IMG/VR virus record: IMGVR_UViG_3300013006_000032
Span: 1-63,873 of that record
Source of the DNA: a virus
Direction: 5' to 3' (one strand)
Length of the DNA stretch: 63,873 nt
Made by a program: the position numbers and the translations under genes. The notes beneath the pieces were generated by a model, which saw only the letters and a program-made list of their open reading frames with translations, searched no databases and was not told the origin of the DNA. Within the stretch, counting starts at the first letter, position 1. Every line of letters begins with the position of its first letter. Shown here piece by piece: positions 9,671 to 18,717 of the stretch.

Positions 9671-11523
9671 TAGAACTCTCTCTGTATAGACTGTATAGAG
9701 GGTGTAACGATTCTTATTTTATTAACAAAATCTAAGGGGTTATTAAGGTAGGGAAACTTAAAGTAAGGAAGCTTAATATCCTGTGTTGTTATAATTGCAT
9801 CGCTTTCAGGGTATACAGGATTGTATATTAATAAGCTTATGCCAGGTATAGTAAGAGTCTCATTACCTTCAGTCCTCTTTGTTCTAATATCGTTTACGCC
9901 TTCTAAGGATATGATTTCGTTTGTAATTTGAGTTAAACTTAAAGTGAGTCCGAGATTATCTTTTAAAGTAGAAAAATAATTAGCAAATATATTAGCTATC
10001 TGTTGTCTTAACGCTTCAGGGTTACGCTTTGCAGTTATATCCCTAGTAATTTCGAGATAAGACGTTTCTGCAGTGGCGGGAGAAAGTATTTCACCAGGGA
10101 ACCTTACGCCTAGATCTACACCTACATAAACAGGATCGTTTATTACAACTTCTGCAGTTGTGAGTTTTACGTTTTGTAGATCGTTAAGGATAAGTTGTTT
10201 CTGGGCTGTATTAAGATAGCTAGCCCTTGTAGTGAGTGAAGTGAGCTTCTCGAGCTTTGGTACCGCATAGATGTATACGTTATTAAAGTTACAAGAATCA
10301 GAAAACTTTACCTGATTAAACAATACCCTGCTTTCACTATTAGGCTTAGAAACTCCAAGATCAAAATAATATTTTAAATGACCAGATATATAATCCCAGT
10401 TATTAATAGCTACAGTAGATGAAATTATATTGCTATAATTTTTAGAAATATAATTTGTAAAATCCTCAGCAGTAATTAATCTGAATTGGCTTCTAAATGT
10501 ATTAGTAGCATTATTCTTTATACGTGCAACAGATTCTCGTGAAACAAAACTAGTGGATGCGTCAATATTGGAGAATTCAATTAAATTTGATTGCCCGGTC
10601 GTAATAAGTGTAAGATTTTCAGGTGTCGTATCGGTCTTTATCTGATTAAATCGAGGTGAGCTATAGAAGAATAGTTTATTACGGTTTAAAAGCCCGGCGC
10701 CAACCTCACCCTTTGTACCGTCAGATTTAATATAATATATAGCTACTTCATCATTTGCATTAAGCTTTTTGCCTGTCACATTATTACCAAATTTAATTTC
10801 ATATCTCTCGTTTTCGTTTAACCTTATTTCATAAACTTTAGAATTTGACCTTTCAAGAAATAAGGATTGTGTTGATGTCCATTTTTCCCATTTAGGATTA
10901 GTGACAGAATTATCCCGTACATATACGTCGATATTAAAGTGATCAATAATTATATTATTACCGGAATTATCAACCAGTGTCATAGTCAAAACTTCAAATG
11001 GCTCGCCAGTAGAAACATATGTGGGGTATTCATTGTAACCTCCTTGATATAATAGATTATTTTCTTGTAAATTGGTTAACGCTTCGATTCCTTCACCATT
11101 TTTAGAGAAAGTTACATCTTCATTAAATGCATATGATGCGCCGTTGAGAGTAAAATATGAATAGCGAGGAATAGTATATGTACCGGGTAGCAAGGCGTTT
11201 TGGGCGGTAGCTAAAAAGGAAAGAATAGCAGTTTGATTACCAATTGGATTATAATTTATAAGCTTTACAATTTTATTAATATTTTCATATAATTCTGCTG
11301 TAGTAAATGTACCTTCAGCGCCTGTTCTATTGAGATAAAAAATTAATACATGGTAAGCATAAGCAATAATATCGATAATTGAGGATATATTACTCCCTTC
11401 AAAGTTCTGATCAGTAAAGATATTATTTGTATTAAGTCTAGTTGTAATTAGACTCTTTAAGCTTGTTGCATCAAACGCAACATATCCGTCAGTAGGTAGA
11501 TCAAAGTTATTAAATGTTGCCAT
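9670..11523 (-). CDS. 6: Baseplate wedge subunit gp6 (baseplate J-like)
   Basis: A protein of 617 aa, close to T4 gp6 (660 aa). It opens with the gp6-type region (NFDLPTDGYVAFDATSLKSL, then NIFTDQNFEGSN and a helix running into SIIDIIAYAYHVLIFYLNRT). It has the internal baseplate-J-like part (RIKNNATNTFRSQFRLITAEDF) and the C-terminal ITNEIISLEGVNDIRT region. gp6 dimers form the continuous ring of the wedge that controls sheath contraction. It lies 1 nt after gp25 and overlaps the next gene by 1 nt, the usual 25-6 wedge order. The identification rests on motifs and gene order together. Confidence 0.88.
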   Translation of the reverse strand: MATFNNFDLPTDGYVAFDATSLKSLITTRLNTNNIFTDQNFEGSNISSIIDIIAYAYHVLIFYLNRTGAEGTFTTAELYENINKIVKLINYNPIGNQTAILSFLATAQNALLPGTYTIPRYSYFTLNGASYAFNEDVTFSKNGEGIEALTNLQENNLLYQGGYNEYPTYVSTGEPFEVLTMTLVDNSGNNIIIDHFNIDVYVRDNSVTNPKWEKWTSTQSLFLERSNSKVYEIRLNENERYEIKFGNNVTGKKLNANDEVAIYYIKSDGTKGEVGAGLLNRNKLFFYSSPRFNQIKTDTTPENLTLITTGQSNLIEFSNIDASTSFVSRESVARIKNNATNTFRSQFRLITAEDFTNYISKNYSNIISSTVAINNWDYISGHLKYYFDLGVSKPNSESRVLFNQVKFSDSCNFNNVYIYAVPKLEKLTSLTTRASYLNTAQKQLILNDLQNVKLTTAEVVINDPVYVGVDLGVRFPGEILSPATAETSYLEITRDITAKRNPEALRQQIANIFANYFSTLKDNLGLTLSLTQITNEIISLEGVNDIRTKRTEGNETLTIPGISLLIYNPVYPESDAIITTQDIKLPYFKFPYLNNPLDFVNKIRIVTPSIQSIQREF

Positions 11524-11524
11524 A

Positions 11525-12013
11525 TTAGTTTATAAAGTTGAATCCAGTATTACTTAATATTCCAACTAGCTGAAAACTACTTGAAACATCGATAGTAAGT
11601 ATTGAGACGTTAAGAGTTATCACGTATTGTTGGTTTACTTCATCAGCTGTGACATTTATATTTTGTACACGAACTCTAGGTTCAAATGTTGTAATACCTT
11701 TTAGAACATCGTTTCCTATGTTATACGCTGTCGTCTCGCTAACAGGGAGAAAAAGGTACTTCTGTAAGCCTAAGCCAAATAAAGGTGTTAATATGCGCTG
11801 GCCAGGAATAGTAGTAAATAGGTTAAATATAGAGTTTCTTACTGCAGCGTAATCATAATCGATTTGAAGATCTTTAATCTCTTTTCTTCTTAAGAACTCA
11901 TTGTTCTTTGTATAATCTATCTTTAAATCGAGTAATAAATCAGTATAAGTAAATTTACTTGTAGATTGTTCAGGCTTTGCAATCGATTGAATTTTAATAG
12001 TCGCCACATACAT
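11525..12013 (-). CDS. 25: Baseplate wedge subunit gp25 (lysozyme-like fold family)
   Basis: A protein of 162 aa from the ATG. It contains the gp25/W-like signature: AVRNSIFNLFTTIPGQRILTP followed by FGLGLQKYLFLP, then EPRVRVQNINV. This protein connects wedge and sheath in contractile tails and has homologues in type VI secretion. The start is ambiguous. The ATG at 12013 overlaps the TAAATA box itself, whereas a GTG two codons in (12007) lies exactly 5 nt from the box, the spacing seen at most other boxed genes here. A 160-aa product starting MATIKIQS is therefore plausible. It is the first gene of the wedge operon that continues into gp6. Confidence 0.9.
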   Translation of the reverse strand: MYVATIKIQSIAKPEQSTSKFTYTDLLLDLKIDYTKNNEFLRRKEIKDLQIDYDYAAVRNSIFNLFTTIPGQRILTPLFGLGLQKYLFLPVSETTAYNIGNDVLKGITTFEPRVRVQNINVTADEVNQQYVITLNVSILTIDVSSSFQLVGILSNTGFNFIN

Positions 12014-12018
12014 ATTTA
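12013..12018 (-). promoter_or_regulatory. TAAATA box at gp25 start
   Basis: CATAAATA overlaps the ATG at 12013 and is 5 nt from the in-frame GTG at 12007. Confidence 0.5.
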
Positions 12019-12065
12019 TGTAAACTTTATTCTTTTAAAAACAGTTTTATTCACATAAAAAACAA

Positions 12066-12071
12066 TAAATA
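12066..12071 (+). promoter_or_regulatory. TAAATA late-type box, 6 nt before ATG (12078)
   Basis: AATAAATA with no Shine-Dalgarno between box and start. Confidence 0.6.
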
Positions 12072-12077
12072 ATTTAA

Positions 12078-12686
12078 ATGAAGAGAAATTTTGTCAAACT
12101 CTATGAATCAACACTGCAGCGCTATACAAATGGTGGGTTTTTAACGGGTGATGTTGTTGTCTTTAAAGAAGGTGCACTGAAAGCTGATTGGTTTAAATCC
12201 TTAGGCTCTAATACACAAGAAAAGATTAAAAAAATGGTAGAAAGCGGGTTAAACTTACGTGTATCTGCTGTTAAAAACGTTCTTCCTAATGTTATGGGTG
12301 CAGGTAATACGGATTATACAGGTACTGATGTTAATGTTGATATTACATCAGAAATTGCACCAGGTAGATATATGGATTTTGCTACTGTTCCAGGTAATGC
12401 ATTAGCTTCAAAATGTTCATATCCTAATCTTCCAGAAGTACCTGAAGTTTTAAAGAAAGACGATCCTGCAAGACGTACTAATATCAAACCTAAAAAGGTT
12501 AAAGATGAGCAGGAAGAAGTACCTTTCTATTCCCCAGCGCGTACTAGAGAATCTGATTTAGGCAATCTCAAGATGTCAGCAGGAGATAGAGTATTAAACA
12601 ATCAAAACGTTAAAATACCGTCATCGCCTGCAGTGGGCAATGCAGATCCTGCTACATATACAGCAAAATACCTACCCAAAAAATAG
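12078..12686 (+). CDS. Unknown protein with capsid-targeting-like N-terminus
   Basis: A protein of 202 aa with no domain I recognise. It starts MKRNFVKLYES, a short amphipathic helix with Phe and Leu spaced ahead of Glu, similar to the T4 capsid-targeting sequence and to several other plus-strand genes here. The middle and C-terminus are Pro, Lys and Asp rich and look largely disordered (PEVPEVLKKDDPARRTNIKP and onward). TAAATA lies 6 nt before the ATG and there is no Shine-Dalgarno. It diverges from gp25 and ends directly against the clamp-loader stop with no gap. An internal virion protein is inferred. Confidence 0.6.
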   Translation: MKRNFVKLYESTLQRYTNGGFLTGDVVVFKEGALKADWFKSLGSNTQEKIKKMVESGLNLRVSAVKNVLPNVMGAGNTDYTGTDVNVDITSEIAPGRYMDFATVPGNALASKCSYPNLPEVPEVLKKDDPARRTNIKPKKVKDEQEEVPFYSPARTRESDLGNLKMSAGDRVLNNQNVKIPSSPAVGNADPATYTAKYLPKK

Positions 12687-13616
12687 TTAATCTGTATTAG
12701 ATAACGCAATAAAGCAAGAATAGCAGTTTATTTCTTGATCAACTACAAAACTACTGCGGTAAATATATTCAGATAACGTCAATAAAAATGTTTTCTTTAT
12801 GTTATTGTCTATGTTTTGCTGATCGACATAGTTAAACAAATTTCTCATTAATGTTACATAGTCATTATTAAATTGACTCTCATTTTCAATTAATGCTTTA
12901 CGAAGAGTAGTAATGTTTTTCTTCATTATCTCGCTATATATAAGGCTTAGTACTTCATTATTACATGAGTCCACCAGCTTGAGAGTGCCAGATGATGAGT
13001 ATTTCTGTAATTCATTTAAACTTTTTCTTAAATCAGGATATGTAGATTTAAGAAATTCTATAAGCTTTGTTTTTTCATTATCCGGAATAGTTATTTTCTC
13101 TAATTTTAATACTTGTGCGCACCGTTTAACTACACCGTCCAGTGGAGGTGTTAGATCAAACCCTTGACATCTACTCTGAAGCGCAGGGATGACTCTGTAT
13201 TTGTAATTTGCAGTAAGAATAAAGCGAGTAATTTTAGCAAATTCCTCCATGGTATTGCGTAATGCGCGCTGTGCATCTATAGAGAGACCATCGGTCTCGT
13301 CAAGAATAATAACTTTAATTTTACCATCAAAGCTTTTTGTTTGCGCAAAACCTGTTACTTTAGTTCGTATAGTGTCGATACCATTTTCATCGCTAGCATT
13401 AATATACAGATACTGACAATCTAGTATATCATTTACTAAAATCTTAGCTAATGTAGTTTTACCTAGCCCGGGTGTACCAATGAATAAAAGATTAGGTATT
13501 TCTTTTTTTTCTTTAAATGAGTTAATAAAGGCTTTATTCTTTTCCGATATTACAAAATCGTCTAATGTCTTTGGACGATATTTTTCAACCCACAAATTAT
13601 TAAATTCTGTATTCAT
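12687..13616 (-). CDS. 44: Sliding-clamp loader ATPase, gp44-like (RFC small-subunit type)
   Basis: A protein of 309 aa (T4 gp44 is 319). It opens with WVEKYRPKTLDDF, the RFC box. Walker A is GTPGLGKTT (47-55), Walker B is IILDETD (DETD at 106-109), and the arginine-finger SRC motif is at 148-150. The ATPase ring opens and loads the gp45 clamp found at 37118-37849. The start ATG overlaps the dut stop (TAATG). T4 also has a small partner, gp62, and no gp62-like gene is recognisable nearby. The stop abuts the convergent plus-strand gene with no gap. Confidence 0.93.
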   Translation of the reverse strand: MNTEFNNLWVEKYRPKTLDDFVISEKNKAFINSFKEKKEIPNLLFIGTPGLGKTTLAKILVNDILDCQYLYINASDENGIDTIRTKVTGFAQTKSFDGKIKVIILDETDGLSIDAQRALRNTMEEFAKITRFILTANYKYRVIPALQSRCQGFDLTPPLDGVVKRCAQVLKLEKITIPDNEKTKLIEFLKSTYPDLRKSLNELQKYSSSGTLKLVDSCNNEVLSLIYSEIMKKNITTLRKALIENESQFNNDYVTLMRNLFNYVDQQNIDNNIKKTFLLTLSEYIYRSSFVVDQEINCYSCFIALSNTD

Positions 13617-14080
13617 TATTTACCTGATGATCCAAATCCCTTGTCACCGCGGGTACTCTCTTCAACATTACCCCACTCAACAGGCATCGAGAAGTTAAGA
13701 TATATGGCAAATTGTGCAATTCTATCTCCTGATTTAACTTGGTATTCATTATCAGTTAGATTGTACAGTTTTACTCCCGCATCTCCTCGATAGCCACAAT
13801 CAATAATACCGGGATGAGCCATTATACCATGTTTAAATCCTAATCCACTTCGCGACTCAACTTTTACCCAGTATCCATCAGGAATAGAAGCGAATTTTAA
13901 GCCAACACTTACTACGGCGCTGCCCCTAGCAGGTATTGCTTTATCCTCAATAGAGTAGACATCATATCCTGTGTCGGATTCGTGGTTTTTAGTAGGTAAT
14001 TTAGCTAAATCATGTGTTTTCTCAAACTTTAGCTTAGGTAAAAACTGCATATTAGGATCCACATCTTTAGTATTATACAT
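13616..14080 (-). CDS. dut: dUTP diphosphatase (trimeric dUTPase)
   Basis: It hydrolyses dUTP to dUMP and pyrophosphate, keeping uracil out of phage DNA and supplying dTMP synthesis. From the ATG at 14080 it is 154 aa, normal for the trimeric family. All five motifs are visible: DTGYDVYS (36-43), SRSGL (77-81), GIIDCGYRGD (91-100), a fourth around SGDRIAQFAI (117-126), and the glycine-rich C-terminal arm RGDKGFGSSG (144-153). A longer TTG-start form from 14113 is possible, but its extra residues do not match the family. It is co-transcribed with gp44, whose ATG overlaps its stop. Confidence 0.93.
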   Translation of the reverse strand: MYNTKDVDPNMQFLPKLKFEKTHDLAKLPTKNHESDTGYDVYSIEDKAIPARGSAVVSVGLKFASIPDGYWVKVESRSGLGFKHGIMAHPGIIDCGYRGDAGVKLYNLTDNEYQVKSGDRIAQFAIYLNFSMPVEWGNVEESTRGDKGFGSSGK

Positions 14081-14120
14081 ACTTCTATTATAATATACCT
14101 TTATAAAAATCAATAGCTAA

Positions 14121-14126
14121 TAAATA
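14121..14126 (+). promoter_or_regulatory. TAAATA late-type box, 5 nt before ATG (14132)
   Basis: AATAAATA, then TTATT, then the ATG. Confidence 0.65.
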
Positions 14127-14131
14127 TTATT

Positions 14132-14596
14132 ATGAGCGAAGAACTTAACGAAATGGTAGGGGATTTATTATCTCAGCTTAATGATGCTAATAAGAAGGCA
14201 GAAGTTGTTGCAAAAGAAAATAACCCTTTAATAAAAGAAAATATAGAAAAGTTTGTTATTGAGAAAGCAGGCAAATTAGTTGAAGAGAGTATTGACGTTG
14301 TATCTAATGTTAAGGAATATATCTCTTCGGCACCTGAGAGTAAAGATGTTGGTTCACTCGCTGATTTAATTGCTGCTACGTCTACTGCTATTGAAACGCT
14401 TAATAAGATTATTGTAGCAGATAAGAGAAATGATACAACTATTAAAACAAAAGAAATGGATATTGCGTCACGTAAGGAAATGAAAGAAGCAGATAATACT
14501 TCAAAGTTGCTCACAACGAGAGAACAAGTATTTAAAATGCTTATTGATAGTGCAAATAAGAGTGCAAAAATTATAGATGCTGAGATAGTGGATTAA
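14132..14596 (+). CDS. Helical protein, candidate small terminase subunit (gp16-like)
   Basis: A protein of 154 aa, almost wholly alpha-helical and charged, with likely coiled coils at about residues 45-120 (a KDVGSLADLIAATSTAIETL segment followed by KRNDTTIKTKEMD). Length and layout resemble T4 gp16 (164 aa), whose central coiled coil contains a similar helix, but there is no decisive motif. TAAATA lies exactly 5 nt before the ATG. It diverges from dut, and its stop overlaps the hub peptidase gene by 4 nt. The large terminase is about 14 kb away on the other strand, so the usual 16-17 adjacency is absent. The call is tentative. A scaffold or chaperone is an alternative. Confidence 0.35.
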   Translation: MSEELNEMVGDLLSQLNDANKKAEVVAKENNPLIKENIEKFVIEKAGKLVEESIDVVSNVKEYISSAPESKDVGSLADLIAATSTAIETLNKIIVADKRNDTTIKTKEMDIASRKEMKEADNTSKLLTTREQVFKMLIDSANKSAKIIDAEIVD

Positions 14597-16725
14597 TTAT
14601 CCGTAGAATTTTCACACTCAAAGAATGTTTGATAGAAGTTTTTCCAAAGCTGCTTAAAGTCGGGTATAAGCCCTTGGAAGAATTTAGCAATATCACCGTC
14701 AGTAGGTCGCTTGGGTAATATAGCTAGTAATTTCTTTTGCAGTTGCTCGAAACTAAAGTCTATATCATTGTCAAGTATACTTAAGAAGTCGACTTTACCT
14801 ATGATAGGCAATCTAAAATTACAAATAATATTTTTTAACTGTTGAATACTGTCAAATATTGATGATGCGTTAACATTCTTAAAATCAGTGCCAGCTAGGA
14901 GAGCATATATTTCAGGGAACGAGCCGGGGTCTACAGAAGGTAGCGCGTTAGGTAGATTATTAATAGGAGAGAGTAGTATATTTTGTATAGAACTTATAGA
15001 CCCTGCTAACCCCTGAAGGGGTGATGTAACCCCACTAATTAAAGGCGCAGAAATTTCTTGTAATCCCGGTACATCGCTAATACCAGTCTGTTGTATTAAA
15101 TTATCTAATTTAGCTAATGCTATGTTAGGCGCTGCAACAGCTCCAAGTGCAGAATTAATTTTTGTATTTGCTGCTTCAGTAAGAGATATCGGTGTACGTG
15201 TAACGTTGTATTGTCTGATTTGATTTAAAAATCTCTCATTAAGTTGGTCTGTAGTAACGCCATTTGATTGTTCATCGCTTCCACAGTCTTTAACACCTAA
15301 AAATCCTTGTATTGTTCTCGTACTACTTGATTCTCTGTATTTTTTCTGTAAAAGATCTACTAATTGTATTTGACCCTCAACGTTTATTTCATAATAAATA
15401 TCTTCAATACGCTGGAGATTAGAATTTTCAGTATCTCTAGGGTTATAGCCCGGTGTTTGATTTAAATTAGTAAAATAACTACTATATTCAGCAGTTTCAG
15501 GCACATAATCAACAACTTCAGTAGTATAAGTCGTTTGTGAAAATACGTTATGAGTGTAATATGGTATATCTGTTATTAGATTAGCAGAATGAGGTACTGT
15601 AGGATCAGCTATTAAATTATCTTGCTGATCATCTGATACTTTTTGAAGATTATATGTATTAGCTTTGAATAGGCTTGTTGTTTCATTACTAAACGAAAGA
15701 TTAAATATGTTAGTATCGGGAGAGAGCTTCATTTCTAAGATAGGTGGAACGGGATCCGGTGCACCATAGTTGTTAGGTATGTCGAAAACAGGAGAGACTG
15801 AATCTGTATAAGCTGTATTTGTCAAAGTTCCAAAGCTATCAGAAGGAAAAGCAAACATATTATCAAAATTAAAGAGATCGTTTTCACCATCCGGTGTAAG
15901 AAATAATTCAATTTGAGATTTTATTTCTGTTGGTGAACTATAATATTGTTTGAACCAGAAAAACGTTTCATCATTATTTAAATCTTTTAAACTAGTATTT
16001 AAACTGCTATAAAATTTAGTTTGCTCTGTGATGGGATTAGGCGATGTCTTAGTTTTATTATATTGGATAGCTGTTTCTACGGTCTTATTTAAACTACCCG
16101 GCACAGGTTGATTAGGTAGCGTGGGCTTTGGAAACGCACTGCTAGTTGGTAAATATTCTGTCGGTACTCTTTCAGGCCTAATTTCCCAATGAGGTCTATC
16201 GTTAGCTAGTCCGCTAAAATTAAACCTATTCGCATTGCTTTTTAACCACTGTAATGTTCTTGGGTCACTATTTACATCTAGATCAATCGCAAATCCAAGA
16301 CCGTGATTACTCAGTCCTGGAGCTGCTGCAGGGAGACCACCACTTTGACCGCGTTTAAACTTATCATATAATGCCTGTTGCTTCTCCCAATCACGGTAAC
16401 CTGAAATTATTTTCAAAGAAATACCATCAGCTGCAGCTGCAGCTTGCATTTGCTGAAATTGATTTGCAACATACGGATTGAGATAATATCCACCTTCAAC
16501 TTGCACTAGCTGCAATCTATCTCCTTTATTGAGCCTGGCATTTAATGCAGCTAGACCCTTTCTCCCGCTGTTACTAGCACCTAAATCACCACCACTTTGT
16601 GTATTACCACCAATTGCTTCAATAAATCTAGTGTTACGCGAAACAAGCGCCATATTTTTTGATGGTGCAACCTGTGCTAAATTAGGATAACTTGTTCTTG
16701 TATTTGTTTTTGTTTTAGCTGCCAT
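14593..16725 (-). CDS. Baseplate hub protein with D,D-carboxypeptidase (VanY-like) domain
   Basis: A protein of 710 aa. Residues about 65-185 form a VanY/peptidase M15 domain: SGYRDWEKQ (108-116), SNHGLGFAIDLD (139-150, giving the zinc ligands His141 and Asp148) and HWE (179-181, the third ligand and catalytic Glu nearby). It would cut peptide cross-links in peptidoglycan during tail penetration. The long C-terminal part has no named domain but lies in a hub operon, so this is probably the functional counterpart of T4 gp5, with a peptidase in place of a lysozyme. The start ATG overlaps the stop of the next hub gene (TAATG). The enzyme class is well supported; the hub role is inferred from context. 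Confidence 0.8.
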   Translation of the reverse strand: MAAKTKTNTRTSYPNLAQVAPSKNMALVSRNTRFIEAIGGNTQSGGDLGASNSGRKGLAALNARLNKGDRLQLVQVEGGYYLNPYVANQFQQMQAAAAADGISLKIISGYRDWEKQQALYDKFKRGQSGGLPAAAPGLSNHGLGFAIDLDVNSDPRTLQWLKSNANRFNFSGLANDRPHWEIRPERVPTEYLPTSSAFPKPTLPNQPVPGSLNKTVETAIQYNKTKTSPNPITEQTKFYSSLNTSLKDLNNDETFFWFKQYYSSPTEIKSQIELFLTPDGENDLFNFDNMFAFPSDSFGTLTNTAYTDSVSPVFDIPNNYGAPDPVPPILEMKLSPDTNIFNLSFSNETTSLFKANTYNLQKVSDDQQDNLIADPTVPHSANLITDIPYYTHNVFSQTTYTTEVVDYVPETAEYSSYFTNLNQTPGYNPRDTENSNLQRIEDIYYEINVEGQIQLVDLLQKKYRESSSTRTIQGFLGVKDCGSDEQSNGVTTDQLNERFLNQIRQYNVTRTPISLTEAANTKINSALGAVAAPNIALAKLDNLIQQTGISDVPGLQEISAPLISGVTSPLQGLAGSISSIQNILLSPINNLPNALPSVDPGSFPEIYALLAGTDFKNVNASSIFDSIQQLKNIICNFRLPIIGKVDFLSILDNDIDFSFEQLQKKLLAILPKRPTDGDIAKFFQGLIPDFKQLWKNFYQTFFECENSTDN

Positions 16726-18323
16726 TATCTAGACCCCGTAATTAGTTGAAGGTTATCATAACTGTAAGTTTTTATACATCTTATTTCGTTAAAGTATTCG
16801 TTGCCCTGAAAAATATGTTTTACTTCCACTATAAAATATACGCCTAGTATTTTACTATCAAAATCGCTAAAAGAAAACGCGTTATCTCGATTTATTCCTA
16901 TAAACGAACCAGCTATTCTATGTGTAGATCCTGGGACTTTAAAAAGCAATGTATTGTTTAAGAAAATATTATTATATAAAGCTCTATTTCGACCGGATGA
17001 AAATCTTTGAGTGCTGTCTTTTATAATAGTAAAAACATTTTTTACGTTTTTTTGCTGCATTCTATATTGACCTGGAAAGAAATTAGGATATGCGCCAGCG
17101 AAGCTTACCGGATTAAACGGTTGCACGTAATTAGCATCATATGCACACAGTGTGCTTTGTATACTGTGTTGATTTTGTTCTACAGTAAACTGTTTTTCAT
17201 CATTATTGTAGCTATGTACTAATACAGATACAAGATCTTGCTGTGAATGTGCGCCAGGCATAGGATCATAATTAAAATTATTAATCGTTCCATATTTATC
17301 TAGAAACATGGCATCAGGAGGCGTGAAAGAAACATTTTCAATTGTAAATTCGTTATTAACGTCTGAATAAACGCCGAGTTTAAACGTTTCAAGATAACTA
17401 CTTCCTACTTGCGGGGTACTACTATTAGCTTCTGTATTTAAAGCTTTTTTAAAAATATCTCGTAAACTTTCTAGATTAAAAACTGAAGTATTTCTCTCTA
17501 CACGCAAAAATGCTTGATCATAATTATTATCAGAATTAGATACATGTCTGGATAAAAGATATTCCAGGCAATCTGCTCCTTTATACCCTGCAGGAGAAGA
17601 AAAAAAGACTTTTGTAGCTCCTTGATCAAATATATCACCAATTGTAATAGGCCAGCCGTCTTCTTCATTGAAAAATTCAGTTAAAAATGACTTAATAGCT
17701 TCACCAGTATATATACTTCTATTACTATCGTCAGAATTACTTACATCCTCTGAATCTGTATAATTTGCAGTAGAAAAGTAAGAGTTTTTTTCTCTTAAAA
17801 GCTCATAATACATATCCCAAAAATAAAGCTTTTTAAACTTTTGACCGGGTGCAGATCCGGGTATTTCTTCCGTATTGTTTATACTAAAAGTAAATGACAT
17901 TTTAAAGAAATTTTCAGCTTCTTTATCTGTTGTATTAAAATTAAAATCTGAATCTTCGGATAATACTGGCATAATATCTACAACAAGTAAATCTCTTGAA
18001 TCGCCTTTAAAAATAAATCCTTTTTTAGGTGAAACAGTATTAATAGTAGAATTTGCAGCAATACTTTGCTGTGTTTCAAAATCTACCATACGTTCTGCGG
18101 CATCAAAAGTATTGTCTATTATTATATAACCGTAATGATAAAAATTTGTAAAATTATCGATTAAAACCAGACTATTGATAGCCCCCATTTTAAGCTGTTG
18201 ATAGCGACCATCCGAGGTAAATAAGCCTATATTAAACCTGTAAGGGTTATTATTAATAATATTAATAAATTCCTTAGGGTCTTGCGCAGGAGAATCAGTA
18301 TTTTGAGTAGTTACTATTGCCAT
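16725..18323 (-). CDS. Baseplate hub structural protein (gp27-like position)
   Basis: A protein of 532 aa with no catalytic motif. Beta-rich segments at the N-terminus (PYRFNIGLFTSDGRYQQLKM, AINSLVLIDNF) and the C-terminal ILGVYFIVEVKHIFQGNEYF are in keeping with hub proteins of the gp27/gpD class, which make the ring joining tube to spike. It sits between the gp53-like gene (1 nt upstream) and the peptidase hub gene (1 nt overlap). Gene order and fold-type segments are the support, and no direct T4 similarity is claimed. An unrelated adaptor protein is possible. Confidence 0.55.
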   Translation of the reverse strand: MAIVTTQNTDSPAQDPKEFINIINNNPYRFNIGLFTSDGRYQQLKMGAINSLVLIDNFTNFYHYGYIIIDNTFDAAERMVDFETQQSIAANSTINTVSPKKGFIFKGDSRDLLVVDIMPVLSEDSDFNFNTTDKEAENFFKMSFTFSINNTEEIPGSAPGQKFKKLYFWDMYYELLREKNSYFSTANYTDSEDVSNSDDSNRSIYTGEAIKSFLTEFFNEEDGWPITIGDIFDQGATKVFFSSPAGYKGADCLEYLLSRHVSNSDNNYDQAFLRVERNTSVFNLESLRDIFKKALNTEANSSTPQVGSSYLETFKLGVYSDVNNEFTIENVSFTPPDAMFLDKYGTINNFNYDPMPGAHSQQDLVSVLVHSYNNDEKQFTVEQNQHSIQSTLCAYDANYVQPFNPVSFAGAYPNFFPGQYRMQQKNVKNVFTIIKDSTQRFSSGRNRALYNNIFLNNTLLFKVPGSTHRIAGSFIGINRDNAFSFSDFDSKILGVYFIVEVKHIFQGNEYFNEIRCIKTYSYDNLQLITGSR

Positions 18324-18324
18324 A

Positions 18325-18687
18325 TCACTTTAAAGCACTTCTAATTTCGTTTAAAACAGCGTTAACAGATTCAGGTTTTATAAGCTTAATAAGCTTTCCT
18401 TGTTCAGGGAATTTAATAGGATTATATACTTTATTAGTAAGACATATTAACCACCATAAATCTATCGTTTTATATGCGTTATAGCTAATAATGGTCCAAG
18501 GCATTTTTTGTGATACTAATTGATAATAAATATATTCTTCGCTAATATTGTCAGGTAGGTATACAGATTGTATGAGATTATAGTAATATTGGTTAGCATC
18601 TGTTGCATAAAGCTTAAAGATGTTCTCGTATCTTGTAGTCTTAAGACTTGGTAAATCAGTAACATTATTTTGAAAAACGCCATTCAT
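18325..18687 (-). CDS. 53: Baseplate protein, gp53/LysM-like
   Basis: A protein of 120 aa. The central segment KMPWTIISYNAYKTIDLWWLICLTNKVYNP followed by a glycine turn and LIKLIKPE matches the LysM-like fold of T4 gp53 and of tail protein X: a Trp-Trp helix, an N-x-x-NP loop and a short final strand. T4 gp53 (196 aa) joins wedges around the hub. The start is well fixed, with a full TATAAATA box 5 nt before the ATG. It is the promoter-proximal gene of a three-gene hub operon. A LysM tail-terminator-type protein is the alternative. Confidence 0.65.
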   Translation of the reverse strand: MNGVFQNNVTDLPSLKTTRYENIFKLYATDANQYYYNLIQSVYLPDNISEEYIYYQLVSQKMPWTIISYNAYKTIDLWWLICLTNKVYNPIKFPEQGKLIKLIKPESVNAVLNEIRSALK

Positions 18688-18692
18688 TTAAA

Positions 18693-18700
18693 TATTTATA
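18693..18700 (-). promoter_or_regulatory. 53: Full TATAAATA late promoter box, 5 nt before ATG (18687)
   Basis: An exact T4 late consensus octamer upstream of the gp53-like gene. The best single instance in the window. Confidence 0.75.
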
Positions 18701-18717
18701 CGGTTAATAAGATATTG

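Noticed and set aside
14081-14113. TTG start for dUTPase at 14113
   Set aside because: The 11 extra residues are not family-like; the ATG at 14080 gives normal length.
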